Source of the DNA: Lysinibacillus sphaericus OT4b.31
Lineage (GTDB): Bacteria > Bacillota > Bacilli > Bacillales_A > Planococcaceae
Reading direction: 5' to 3'
Assembly: GCF_000392615.1 (NCBI RefSeq)
Contig: NZ_KB933398.1
Span: forward strand, 3,757,204 to 3,821,203
DNA length: 64,000 nt
Part shown: positions 1-8,362 of the stretch, piece after piece
Position numbering within the stretch: position 1 is the first letter of the stretch
Layout: each line of letters starts with the position of its first letter
Notes under the pieces: model-generated
Databases searched by the model: none
Told to the model about the DNA's origin: nothing
Seen by the model: the letters and a program-made list of their open reading frames with translations, nothing else
Translations under genes and position numbers: made by a program

Positions 1-294
<294 letters not shown>

Positions 295-372
295 TTAAAA
301 AGCATTCATATTACTATGAAATAGAGGATAATGCTATAATTATTTATGAACTTTAGAAAGTAGGGTGTTCTA

Positions 373-810
373 ATGCGATTAACTTTATACACGGATTACT
401 CCCTCCGGACACTCATTTATTTAGGAGCGAAGGAAAACGACCAACTATCCACTATTCAAGAAATTTCAGACGCCTATAATATATCAAAAAACCATTTAAT
501 GAAGGTGACACACCAGCTTGGACAGCTTGGTTACATCGAGACAATCCGCGGACGTGGTGGTGGTATTCGTCTGGCGATCGATCCAAAGACGATTACGATC
601 GGTGAAATAGTACGTCATACAGAAGAAGATTTCCACTTGGTGGAGTGCTTTGATAAAGAAAATAACCTATGTAAAATTGCCCCTGAATGTCAGTTAAAAG
701 GCGTACTTTATGAAGCACTCCAAGCTTATTTAACTGTTTTAGATCGCTATTCACTCGATGATTTTTTACATTCCAAGGAAAAATTAATGGCTTTACTGCT
801 TGGCAAATAG
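373..810 (+). CDS. nsrR: NO-sensing Rrf2-family repressor NsrR
   Basis: A 145-residue protein with an N-terminal winged helix-turn-helix of the Rrf2 family (about residues 1-80, including HLMKVTHQLGQLGYIETIRG). Three cysteines sit at 92, 100 and 106, and Asp8 is present; these match the [4Fe-4S] ligands described for Bacillus subtilis NsrR. The protein would sense nitric oxide through the cluster and release its operators. It is divergent from hmp, a classic NsrR target, and the palindrome between them fits an NsrR site. The ribosome site before the ATG is weak (TAGGGTG). An IscR-type identity is less likely because of the hmp neighbour and the exact cysteine spacing. Confidence 0.93.
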   Translation: MRLTLYTDYSLRTLIYLGAKENDQLSTIQEISDAYNISKNHLMKVTHQLGQLGYIETIRGRGGGIRLAIDPKTITIGEIVRHTEEDFHLVECFDKENNLCKIAPECQLKGVLYEALQAYLTVLDRYSLDDFLHSKEKLMALLLGK

Positions 811-811
811 C

Positions 812-850
812 AATACCCGCTCAACCAGAAGTTGGACGGGTATTTTTTTA
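812..850 (+). terminator. Rho-independent terminator of nsrR
   Basis: Stem AATACCCG (812-819) pairs with CGGGTATT (837-844), with an inner TCAAC/GTTGG pairing, followed by a run of T. Confidence 0.9.
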
Positions 851-950
851 ATTAGCTGACATTTATCCATTTGTAGTAACGCACCCTCCAAGGATAGGAC
901 ACCGCCTCGTTAAACTAGCTTTTTCCACAGTTTTAAATAGGTTTCACGAC

Positions 951-984
951 AAAAAAAAAATCGAGGAATTTTCGCCTCGATTTA
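951..984 (-). terminator. Terminator of the tandem GNAT gene
   Basis: Stem TCGAGG (961-966) and CCTCGA (975-980) followed on the minus strand by ten T residues (951-960). The stop codon of the upstream gene lies at the edge of the stem. Confidence 0.9.
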
Positions 985-1962
985 TAATGCCTTTGAAAAC
1001 ATAATCATATCTAAGGCACGTATACCATTTTCATAGATAGGTTCTGGATAACTACTAAAAAAATCTTTTTCAATCGCTTCCATACGAAAACCAGACTTTT
1101 GATAAAAAGCAATATTATCAATACTAGAATTTGCCGTGCCCACAATGACATTTTTATAACCTTGTGATGCGCTAATCGTAGTAATTTTTTGCACGGCTTC
1201 CTTCCCAATACCTTTACCTTGAAACGCCGATAAAATGGCAATATTCTTAAGTTCAATGGATGTTGCTGAGTGCGCAATAAGCAACGCAATACCCACTAAT
1301 TTTTCACCGCACTTAATCTCGTATAAGTCACCGTCATTCATATACTGACGAACGGCTACCTCACTTTCATCCGCAATCAATAACTGTGGCAAATAGCTTT
1401 CACGTGGGCCCTCCACCTGTTCTAGAGAGATACAGTGACGCACAAAATCATTGCGTTCAAAGACATTTAAAACACATGGTTGTTTTTCCTTCACCTCTAA
1501 CCATGTATGCTCTTGCGGATAATCCTGCTCTACACCTAAACGAATAAAAGGCAACTTCTCTTGCGCCTTTTGTGAGCGAACATTAACCTTTCTTGCCCCT
1601 GCAAAAACGCGCTTTAGCCCTAACTCAAAAAACGCAATATCAAGTATCGCCGTTTTTGCCTCTAGATTATAGCCCTTTCCCCAGAACTCATAACCAAGCC
1701 ATGAACCAATATGACAGCTCTTTTTCGTATGATCTATAAACATCAGTGCTGTCACACCGATGACTTGTCCTTCCTCGTTCAAGACAACACGTGGAACGGT
1801 CTTACCCTCTTCTTCATCTATACATTCTCGTTTAATAAAATTGATCGTATCTTCTACTTTACCGGCAGGTAACCCAAGTGTATCTCGCACCTGTGGCATA
1901 GAAGATAACGCATGTATCGCTTCTGCATATTTAATGTCGTGTTTCACTAAAGTTACTGCCAT
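982..1962 (-). CDS. Tandem GNAT N-acetyltransferase
   Basis: A 326-residue protein that reads as two GNAT domains in one chain. The first half (about 1-150) resembles RimJ/RimL-type acetyltransferases, with GYEFWGKGYNLEAKTA near residues 90-105. The second half (about 185-326) carries a typical acetyl-CoA loop, AFQGKGIGKEAVQK, near residue 244, and a C-terminal AFYQKSGFRM segment. Most GNAT proteins are single domains of 150-190 residues, so this is a natural fusion or duplication. Substrate unknown. It lies 13 bases downstream of the disrupted deaminase gene on the same strand and probably shares its transcript; a strong terminator follows. Confidence 0.85.
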   Translation of the reverse strand: MAVTLVKHDIKYAEAIHALSSMPQVRDTLGLPAGKVEDTINFIKRECIDEEEGKTVPRVVLNEEGQVIGVTALMFIDHTKKSCHIGSWLGYEFWGKGYNLEAKTAILDIAFFELGLKRVFAGARKVNVRSQKAQEKLPFIRLGVEQDYPQEHTWLEVKEKQPCVLNVFERNDFVRHCISLEQVEGPRESYLPQLLIADESEVAVRQYMNDGDLYEIKCGEKLVGIALLIAHSATSIELKNIAILSAFQGKGIGKEAVQKITTISASQGYKNVIVGTANSSIDNIAFYQKSGFRMEAIEKDFFSSYPEPIYENGIRALDMIMFSKAL

Positions 1963-1975
1963 ACCTTATTCCCCT

Positions 1976-2438
1976 TTAATCGTTATTACGTTTTTTATAC
2001 CAGACATGCAGCGGATTTTTTTCTTCATCCTCTACTGGTAATTGTATCATTTGAAATGTTCGTTCGGCATCAGCCTTCTGTAGATCAGCGTATACCTCAC
2101 TTGAGCGACCTAACCCTACCGCTATGGCATCTGCTAGTGAATTAGCAAAATAAGCCTTATCCACACCAGCCATTGCCATCGCGCCAAAGCACATTGGGCA
2201 GGGGGCACCGCTTGCATACATCACTGTACCACGTAAATCTATAGAAGCTAGAATTTTCTTGAGCACGTCGTAAGGCTAGTAGCTCAGCGTGACCTGTGCT
2301 ATCTGGACGTAGATGCAGCTCATTGACGCCCTCGCCAATAATTTCGCCATCTTTTACTAATATAGCTCCAAATGGCTGCCCGCCTTGTGCTACGTTTTCA
2401 AGCGCTAGCGCCACAGCTCGTTCCATCCACTTATTCAT
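1976..2438 (-). pseudogene. Nucleoside/guanine-type deaminase, frameshifted
   Basis: Two overlapping reading frames together make one CDA-superfamily deaminase of about 154 residues. The first frame (from the ATG at 2438, MNKWMERAVALALENVAQGG) carries the HAE zinc/catalytic motif. The second frame carries PCPMC, the other zinc motif, and ends at 1976. The frames join if one base is removed from the four-T run at 2254-2257, which gives the smooth sequence RRAQEILASIDLRGTVMYAS. As written, the HAE and PCPMC motifs are on separate products, so the enzyme would be dead. This may be a true frameshift or a homopolymer error. A tRNA adenosine deaminase is less likely from the C-terminal sequence. 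Confidence 0.85.
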
Positions 2439-2456
2439 ATATACTCCTCCATATAT

Positions 2457-2834
2457 TTAATTATACGTAATTTGCCAGGATACACCGAAACGATCCGCAA
2501 TCCAGGCAAATTGCTTAGAGAAGCCATAATTGTCCAGTGGCATTAAAGCTTGTCCACCTTCTAATATTTGCGCTGCAAGACTTCCGACTTCTTCGAGTGT
2601 CTCACATTCTACAAAAATAGATGTAGCAGGTGTAAAAGTAAAATCATGCTTAATGACACTATCATTCACCATAATTTTCAAACCTTTTAAATCGAGAACA
2701 GCCATTGCCACTTGTTGAGTATTTTCCATATAAGTCAAACTTTCTACTGTTAAATCCGTAAACCATTGTTTATATTGCTCGATTGCATCATGTGCTTGTC
2801 CTTGAAACATTAAAAATGTTGTAGCGCTTTTCAT
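2457..2834 (-). CDS. PhnB-like VOC-fold protein
   Basis: A 125-residue protein of the PhnB / 3-demethylubiquinone methyltransferase-like branch of the vicinal oxygen chelate superfamily. Recognisable parts are the start KSATTFLMFQGQAHDAIEQY, the central IFVECETLEEVGSLA and the end FGVSWQITYN. Such proteins are small cytoplasmic dimers, mostly without known substrate; no methyltransferase fold is present despite the old family name. The ATG overlaps the stop of the upstream DUF1801 gene by four bases (ATGA), so the two are translationally coupled. It lies 18 bases upstream of the deaminase remnant, within the same run of minus-strand genes. Confidence 0.85.
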   Translation of the reverse strand: MKSATTFLMFQGQAHDAIEQYKQWFTDLTVESLTYMENTQQVAMAVLDLKGLKIMVNDSVIKHDFTFTPATSIFVECETLEEVGSLAAQILEGGQALMPLDNYGFSKQFAWIADRFGVSWQITYN

Positions 2835-3265
2835 CTGTTCAGCTCTCCTTCATATTTTAGAATCCATTCGGCTGGTGTCATTTTTGAAACAAGCTCGCCA
2901 ATCAAATCATAAGGGATATTTTTCGTACTCGTAAAACGAATGCAGCTTTTCCCCATATTCAGTTTTGTGGGTACACACTTGGCATACTCGTCTTGAAACC
3001 AAGAGAGCAATGCCTTATCCGTATAGATACCCATATGATATAAAGCTATATGCCGCTTTTGAGCAGCAAGACTAATAAACGGGAGCGGAGTATTTGGCGT
3101 TACGTGATAACCTTTTGGATATGTCGATAACGGCACAACATAGCTTATCATGTCATAGTACATTGTTCGTTCAAAGCCTTCGGGTAAATTAACTTCCACT
3201 ACTTCCACTAGCTTAGCCAAACTTTCGCGCCATTTTTCATCTACTTGTTCGATATAAGTACTCAT
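2831..3265 (-). CDS. DUF1801 (YdhG-like) protein
   Basis: A 144-residue cytoplasmic protein of the DUF1801 family, recognised by STYIEQVDEKWRESLAKL at the start, the GFERTMYYDMISYVVP segment and the RFTSTKNIPYDLIGEL segment near the end. The function of the family is not established. I chose the ATG at 3265 because GTGAGGG lies at a suitable distance; a further 18 in-frame codons upstream lack a ribosome site. It overlaps the following PhnB-like gene by four bases. Confidence 0.85.
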   Translation of the reverse strand: MSTYIEQVDEKWRESLAKLVEVVEVNLPEGFERTMYYDMISYVVPLSTYPKGYHVTPNTPLPFISLAAQKRHIALYHMGIYTDKALLSWFQDEYAKCVPTKLNMGKSCIRFTSTKNIPYDLIGELVSKMTPAEWILKYEGELNR

Positions 3266-3363
3266 ACTGTAACCCTCACTTTTAAAATCGTATCTTTTGC
3301 CCCGAATTATATATCTCACTTTTCAGATAACTTTAAAGCAATTTTTAATTCCACACTACATAA

Positions 3364-3465
3364 TAAAGTAAAACTTCAATCCAAAGGGGGTTTCTTCCTC
3401 CTCTACGGATTGGTAGTTGAACCAATGTGGCATTTAAGGTCAGCTGTTCGACAACCTCGTGTAAA
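3364..3465. repeat. Dispersed repeat R1, copy A (degenerate, truncated)
   Basis: Starts TAAAGTAAAACTTCAATCC and contains TAGTTGAACCAAT and GGTCAGCTGTTCGACAACCT, matching the better copies at 12165, 53791 and 54198. The right half (the ACTGACCGT arm and GCGGGATAAA end) is missing. Confidence 0.75.
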
Positions 3466-3539
3466 ATTATAAGCCTGTAATCGCTATTGTCCCATATATG
3501 CTTTCTCGGTGCTTTTTTCGTGAAAGTTTTCTTTTTTCA

Positions 3540-3855
3540 TCATGCAATGCTTTCAAGAAACTTACTCACGAATATATTATGCTTTCCTTCACTTTTTGCT
3601 TTACGATATAACTCCTTCGTCTTAAAGCCTTGTCTTGTTATGTCCCGCATTTCCTCTAAACGAGCTGCCTGCCGTTTCTTCCTTTTTCGCGCTATATATA
3701 TAACGAGCCCAGTCCTTTTGATACCCTGGTGTTAGGCCATCATAAAAGACTACATCCTGAGCATTATCTACAAGCTTTTCTCGCAATTGAGGAACCATTC
3801 TTTCATAGTCGCTAACACATTGACTATTTGCCGTCTTTTTCTTACCACGGGCCAT
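3540..3855 (-). pseudogene. YdeI/OmpD-associated family protein, frameshifted
   Basis: The first frame, from the ATG at 3855, gives MARGKKKTANSQCVSDYERM and then DGLTPGYQKDWARYIYSAKK, a YdeI/OmpD-associated signature. It then runs into an unrelated tail and stops at 3622. The expected continuation, RQAARLEEMRDITRQGFKTK, is in the next frame and runs to a TGA at 3540-3542. Removing one base from the five-T run at 3683-3687 restores one frame. The product would be a small cytoplasmic protein of unknown function. It follows the gene at 3857 by one base, and I recall the same pairing in other Bacilli. Real frameshift or homopolymer error cannot be told apart here. Confidence 0.8.
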
Positions 3856-3856
3856 A

Positions 3857-4231
3857 CTATCTCTTAATGCTCAAAATTGAAAACGTCTCATCGTGAGACA
3901 TCAGACTTGCAAATTTATAATCACTACTGACAATGTATTTCTCTTCATCTACTTGAATCGCAGGGAAAATTTCATCACGATGTATAAACTGTTCATATTT
4001 TTTATTACCCTTTTTCGGATAAACAAAAAATAAATAGCCCTGCTCCACTAACACATTAGCCTTGAGCGCACTGTTTAAATAAGTTACCATGTCCTCAACA
4101 GAAAACACAAAGGAAATGATACGATCATACGGGGCATCCCCTGAGTGCGAAATCCCCTCCAATATCACATCTTGTGGCTGGTTTAGAATAGTAATTGAGC
4201 GTCCACCCTGTAATTTAAACTTCTTTTGCAT
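3857..4231 (-). CDS. Conserved hypothetical protein, partner of the YdeI-like gene
   Basis: A 124-residue protein starting MQKKFKLQGGRSITILNQ. It contains QGYLFFVYPKKGNKKYEQFI and HRDEIFPAIQVDEEKY, segments I recognise from an uncharacterised family that sits directly before YdeI-like genes in Bacilli. No membrane segment or catalytic motif is evident. I chose the ATG at 4231 over the GTG at 4279, since AGAGGTG lies 12 bases before it while the upstream start falls in the terminator of the preceding gene. Confidence 0.65.
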   Translation of the reverse strand: MQKKFKLQGGRSITILNQPQDVILEGISHSGDAPYDRIISFVFSVEDMVTYLNSALKANVLVEQGYLFFVYPKKGNKKYEQFIHRDEIFPAIQVDEEKYIVSSDYKFASLMSHDETFSILSIKR

Positions 4232-4281
4232 GTCTTTCTTTCGCACCTCTTTCAATTTCCTATATCCTAAATTTACCACAA

Positions 4282-4316
4282 AAAAAAGAGAGGTGTCTCA
4301 AAAGTTAGAGACACCT
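4282..4316 (-). terminator. Terminator of the DUF1648 gene
   Basis: Perfect 9-bp stem AGGTGTCTC (4291-4299) and GAGACACCT (4308-4316) followed on the minus strand by eight T. The inner 18 bases recur exactly in the terminator near 13140. Confidence 0.9.
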
Positions 4317-4377
4317 CCATTTCTGTGCTAAAGTATTGCATTGGACACAAAATTATTAATTCATAATGGAAACATAG

Positions 4378-4872
4378 CTATTTAATTTTTGAAGATGCAA
4401 CCAAACCTTTTATAATGGGAATTGCTGTTCCAATCAGTACGAATGGTAGGAACCACCAGCCTAATGTTTCTACTTTCTCTAAAGCAATACGAACCATCTG
4501 GAATGAGATGAATGCAAACAAAATTAAGCAAAAATTTTTCACTTCATTCAATATTTTTCGGCTATTTAAATAAAATTGTTCAACGTTACTTTCGTTTAAA
4601 CGTGCAGGATAGTTATGCATATGTGGTGCTTTTTCAAGTAGCCCCATTAACACCCACAAAAATATCCCTACAAACGGAAGGATAAATAATTCAATTTTGG
4701 AGCCCCATCGATTTACCTCTCCTCCACCGTTAAAATGCGCTGGAATTTCATCGGGTATTTTTCCCCACATCACAATAATATATAAGATAGACACAACAAA
4801 TACCCCACCACCAATATAGTCCCACATCTTTTCATATGTCGTCTTCGGTAATTTTAGAACTGGTCTATACAT
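4378..4872 (-). CDS. DUF1648 membrane protein
   Basis: A 164-residue integral membrane protein with the DUF1648 signature in residues about 20-60: a first membrane helix (GGGVFVVSILYIIVMW), then IPDEIPAHFNGGGEVNRWGS. Further helices follow at about 62-80, 108-126 and 138-155. DUF1648 proteins include SdpI-type immunity proteins, which are longer; this one lacks clear evidence of that role. It stands alone with its own terminator, and the function is unknown. Confidence 0.85.
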   Translation of the reverse strand: MYRPVLKLPKTTYEKMWDYIGGGVFVVSILYIIVMWGKIPDEIPAHFNGGGEVNRWGSKIELFILPFVGIFLWVLMGLLEKAPHMHNYPARLNESNVEQFYLNSRKILNEVKNFCLILFAFISFQMVRIALEKVETLGWWFLPFVLIGTAIPIIKGLVASSKIK

Positions 4873-5119
4873 TTTTCCACATCCTTGTTTAATCTTAATT
4901 AATTTTACGTATTACATCCTCTTAAGTTTCAAGTTCACTTAATGCCATTGCCCAAAATTCTATTATTCTACGACTTATTTCTCTAATTTGTATAATAATC
5001 ACTACAAAAATACTCATAATACTTTGTAAATTCCATATAATCTGATATAAATGATATATATACATATTTCACTTTTTTGTAACATTTCTACTAATCTACT
5101 AAGAAAGGATTTTTCAAAC

Positions 5120-6832
5120 ATGCGATTTACTATCTATAAGAAATTATTACTCGGCTTCCTAATTGTCATTTTTGTATTAGTTGGGACAATAGGTTTAAAC
5201 TTCAAACAGTTAAATTCAGTAAATAGTACGTACCGTGATTTACTCGAAGAACAAACGACAAAATCTATTAGTATTCAAGAGCTCAAAGCTATCGCAAAGC
5301 AAGAGATTGTTAGTATGCGAGGCTATCTACTACTAGGCGATAAACAAAATCTCCAAAATAATAAAGATTCCCGCGATGAATTCAAACAAAAATCTGACGA
5401 CTTAATGGCATCACTCGAGTCCCAGAAATCTATTGAATTATTAGAGGCTATTATTAAAAGCGAGGAAAATGTTCAACAGTTCGCAGATCGTATGTTTACT
5501 TTAAAAAATGATGGGCAAACCGAACAATACGAAAAATTGGATAGCACTCAAGGTCGCCTCATTATCAAACAATTTGATGAGCGAGTTGAAAACCTAGCCA
5601 ATTATCAAAAGGAATTTGTAGATTCAAAAATTACTGCTACATCAAAAGAAATTCAATCTATTAAGTTTCAGATGATTTTACTTGGAGGATTTGCCGTTGT
5701 CATTAGTCTGATAATTGCCATGGTAATGGGAAGCATTATTTCCCGACCTATCAATGGTATGGCCAAAGCAGCAAAAAAAATAGCTGAGGGCGATTTAACA
5801 GCTGAACAAATTCGCATCAAGAACCGCGATGAGGTTGGCGATTTAGCCCTTGCTTTTAATCAAATGGCTCAAAATTTAAAAGACGTAATTACAAATGTAC
5901 GTCAAAACACAGTACAAGTTAGTGCTTCTGCTGCGGAATTAACTGCGAGCGCTGACCAAACGATTCAAGCAACGGAGCAGATTACATCTTCCATTCAAGA
6001 AGTAGCTAGTGGCTCTGAAGCCCAGGGAAAAAATGCTACCGACAGCTCTGCTGCAATGAAAACTATGACAAAGGGTATCCAGCAATTAGCAGCCACAACC
6101 GCTGCTGTTTCTGAACTCACAATAGAGACAAATACAGAGGCAAACAAAGGAAATGACTCACTACAACGCGTCATTACACAAATGGATACCATTAATACTG
6201 CCGTATTAGAATCTGCTGCAGTTGTTAAAAATTTAGGAAACCATTCGTTGGAGATTGGGAATATTATTAACATTATCACTGATATCGCAGAACAGACCAA
6301 CTTATTAGCACTGAACGCTGCAATCGAGGCAGCACGAGCAGGTGATCATGGTCGTGGGTTTGCAGTCGTTGCAGATGAAGTTAAAAAATTGGCAGAACAA
6401 TCTAAAAAATCAGCTGAGCAGATTGCTGGTTTAATCTCAGAAATCCAACAAGATACAAAACGGGCAGTAACGGTGATGGATACCGGTACTGAAGAGGTTC
6501 AGATTGGTATACAGGTTGTAAAGGTCGCGGAGGAAGGCTTTTCAAAAATCGTCGAACTCATTGCCCAAGTATCTATGCAAATTCAAGAGGCGACAACCGT
6601 TTCCGAAGAAATGTCATCGAGTGCTGAACAAATTTACGCATCCTTCGATGAAATTGCCACAATCGCACAAATGTCATCCGCTAACCTGCAAAATGTGGCT
6701 TCTGCCTCTGAAGAACAATTAGCGACAATTGAAGAAGTGGCCGCTTCTGCAGCTACACTCTCTACAATGGCTGAAGAATTACAAACACAAGTTTCACGCT
6801 TCAAGGTACAAAATGAAGAGGCTATATCATAA
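5120..6832 (+). CDS. Methyl-accepting chemotaxis protein
   Basis: A 570-residue chemoreceptor. Domains in order: short cytoplasmic N terminus, membrane helix at about 9-30, an extracellular four-helix-bundle sensor of about 150 residues, a second helix at about 183-207, a HAMP domain, and a long cytoplasmic signalling domain. The highly conserved hairpin tip ([20 protein letters not shown] and following [11 protein letters not shown]) is at about 380-415. It would pass ligand signals to CheA/CheW. The ATG at 5120 follows AGAAAGGA; the open frame extends 23 codons upstream without a ribosome site. No chemotaxis genes are adjacent; ligand unknown. Confidence 0.95.
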   Translation: MRFTIYKKLLLGFLIVIFVLVGTIGLNFKQLNSVNSTYRDLLEEQTTKSISIQELKAIAKQEIVSMRGYLLLGDKQNLQNNKDSRDEFKQKSDDLMASLESQKSIELLEAIIKSEENVQQFADRMFTLKNDGQTEQYEKLDSTQGRLIIKQFDERVENLANYQKEFVDSKITATSKEIQSIKFQMILLGGFAVVISLIIAMVMGSIISRPINGMAKAAKKIAEGDLTAEQIRIKNRDEVGDLALAFNQMAQNLKDVITNVRQNTVQVSASAAELTASADQTIQATEQITSSIQEVASGSEAQGKNATDSSAAMKTMTKGIQQLAATTAAVSELTIETNTEANKGNDSLQRVITQMDTINTAVLESAAVVKNLGNHSLEIGNIINIITDIAEQTNLLALNAAIEAARAGDHGRGFAVVADEVKKLAEQSKKSAEQIAGLISEIQQDTKRAVTVMDTGTEEVQIGIQVVKVAEEGFSKIVELIAQVSMQIQEATTVSEEMSSSAEQIYASFDEIATIAQMSSANLQNVASASEEQLATIEEVAASAATLSTMAEELQTQVSRFKVQNEEAIS

Positions 6833-6851
6833 GCCCCTCTAAATAAATAGC

Positions 6852-6942
6852 AAGAATCTGCTGACTTCCATGAAAAAACAGCAAGCCTCTGTAGGTGCAT
6901 AGGTGTCTATCGAGGCTTGTCTAGTTTTCTAGCAGATTATTT
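6852..6942. terminator. Nested inverted repeat after the chemoreceptor gene
   Basis: Outer arms AATCTGCT and AGCAGATT enclose inner arms CAAGCCTC and GAGGCTTG, followed by ATTTTCTT. It could end the chemoreceptor transcript. Outer arms resemble those of the hairpins near 59510 and 63685. Confidence 0.5.
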
Positions 6943-7011
6943 TCTTCAGTGAGACACAGATGAATATTATGCATAGTAAGGTCAAATTTTTCTGTCAGTA
7001 TGCATTCCACA

Positions 7012-7764
7012 TTAGCATTTATATTTATCGCTTAATCCTTGTAGCGTAGCTATAACTGCTGCTTCTTCACCAGAAACCTGTAAAGTAGCATATTTTCGTA
7101 CTTCATGCATGCCCACACAGACACTTTCCTTTGCCTTCACAAACATTGCTTTATCGTTAGCATCATTACCAAAAGCGATAAAATCCCCTTCCAGAACACC
7201 TAATTTTTTTAAGCCATTCCATTTATCAATACCACTAGGACTCATATCGACAATATTTTCTGACGTATGCTCATATAACGAAATCGGTAGTTTTACTAGC
7301 TCTGCCATTATTTCTTTATGTTGTTCACCGGGAAATAATACAATTTTCACAATGTCCTTCAGTTCATCAAGTACTACTTTTTTTGCAAGCTTCAGTGGGT
7401 CTAAATTTCGGTAAATCGGATGGTCTTCACTACCTGTGTACGCGTAGTCCCAATCACCATCGATTAAATACGGTAGTTCAAATGTATAAATAATTCTTGA
7501 AATTGCTTCCACTATTTCTTGTGGAAAGGTGCTTACTTCAATCGTAACCGCATTCTTCGCGACGAATGCGCCGTTGCCACCGACCATCGGAAGTTTTCGC
7601 AGTGACTCAGGTAATACGGGCAATAAATCACGGATTGGACGTGCTGACGCAAAGATTACTTCATGGCCATTTTCCATACAACTTTCCAGCGCAGTAGTTA
7701 TACCTTGGCTCAATGGCTGTCCTTTAAAACAAATCGTACCATCTAAATCAAATACAAATTTCAT
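7012..7764 (-). CDS. HAD-superfamily (Cof-like) phosphatase
   Basis: A 250-residue cytoplasmic phosphatase of HAD subfamily IIB. Motif I is FDLDGT with Asp6 and Asp8; motif II is in FASARP; a C-terminal DKWNGLKKLGV and FGNDANDKAMF give motifs III and IV. A large cap domain lies between. Such enzymes dephosphorylate sugar phosphates, FMN or PLP; the substrate cannot be told from sequence. I prefer the ATG at 7764, since AAGTAGG is seven bases upstream, over the GTG two codons earlier. Monocistronic, convergent with the chemoreceptor gene. Confidence 0.88.
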   Translation of the reverse strand: MKFVFDLDGTICFKGQPLSQGITTALESCMENGHEVIFASARPIRDLLPVLPESLRKLPMVGGNGAFVAKNAVTIEVSTFPQEIVEAISRIIYTFELPYLIDGDWDYAYTGSEDHPIYRNLDPLKLAKKVVLDELKDIVKIVLFPGEQHKEIMAELVKLPISLYEHTSENIVDMSPSGIDKWNGLKKLGVLEGDFIAFGNDANDKAMFVKAKESVCVGMHEVRKYATLQVSGEEAAVIATLQGLSDKYKC

Positions 7765-7929
7765 TGTCACGCCTACTTTCTATGTATAGAATCTCCACAT
7801 ATTATCTCATAGAAAATGGGTGTTCTTACAGCAATTTATCAATTTCAATGGATGCTAAACACAATATTCCATGCTAACAAATTTGCTACCCCACATTAAG
7901 ACAGAAAACAAAAAATTTTTAGAATATTG

Positions 7930-7958
7930 TTGACAGAATAACGATATCCAAGTATTAT
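7930..7958 (+). promoter_or_regulatory. Sigma-A promoter of the leuA T-box leader
   Basis: TTGACA at 7930-7935 and TATTAT at 7953-7958 with a 17-base spacer. Predicted start is near 7965, just ahead of the T-box leader. Confidence 0.85.
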
Positions 7959-7964
7959 TGCTTT

Positions 7965-8265
7965 CAACAACACATTGTAGGCCTAGATTGGAAATAGTAG
8001 AGATGTCTGTGTACTTGTAGAGAACCGGTGGGTGGTGCAAACCGGGAGACACACATTTTGAACTCGTCCATGAGCTACTCCCTGAACTATAACTTCGCCA
8101 AAGCGTAGTGAATAAAGTAAGGGATGTCGGATTCCCCCGTTATAAGGATAGACAGTAATAGCTGTTGATAAGGGGACTTTTTCTGTAAAGAAAAAGTCAA
8201 TTAGAGTGGTACCGCGAGCAAAAACTCGTCTCTATATTTTTATATAGAGACGGGTTTTTTTATTT
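7965..8265 (+). promoter_or_regulatory. T-box: Leucine-type T-box riboswitch of leuA
   Basis: The leader carries the T-box core AGAGTGGTACCGCG at 8203-8216 and a terminator stem CGTCTCTATAT (8227-8237) / ATATAGAGACG (8242-8252) followed by T residues. The stem I distal part is around 8018-8045. In the usual specifier position GAACTCGTCC gives CTC (Leu) at 8063-8065, which matches the downstream gene. Uncharged tRNA-Leu would stabilise the antiterminator and allow leuA expression. The T-box call is firm; the specifier placement is by pattern only. Confidence 0.92.
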
Positions 8266-8362
8266 TTAAAGCCGATTGTGCGCGTTAATATCCGACTACC
8301 ACTGCTTGGATGCGGCATGCTCAGCTTGCAATATTTTAATTAAACAAAAGGAGTGTTTGAAA

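Noticed and set aside
1760-2041. Open frame on the plus strand opposite the GNAT gene
   Set aside because: Antisense shadow of a recognised coding region; no ribosome site or family resemblance. The same holds for most other overlapping frames in the window.
3364-3465. R1 repeat copies considered as a known riboswitch or tRNA-like RNA
   Set aside because: No T-box, purine, SAM or other conserved core, and no tRNA A/B-box pattern; kept as a structured repeat only.
7855-8052. Minus-strand frame across the leuA leader
   Set aside because: Lies within a T-box leader transcribed on the other strand; no coding signs.
8276-8362. Upstream in-frame extension of leuA
   Set aside because: It starts just downstream of the T-box terminator, lacks a ribosome site, and the family start is at 8363 after AAAGGAG.
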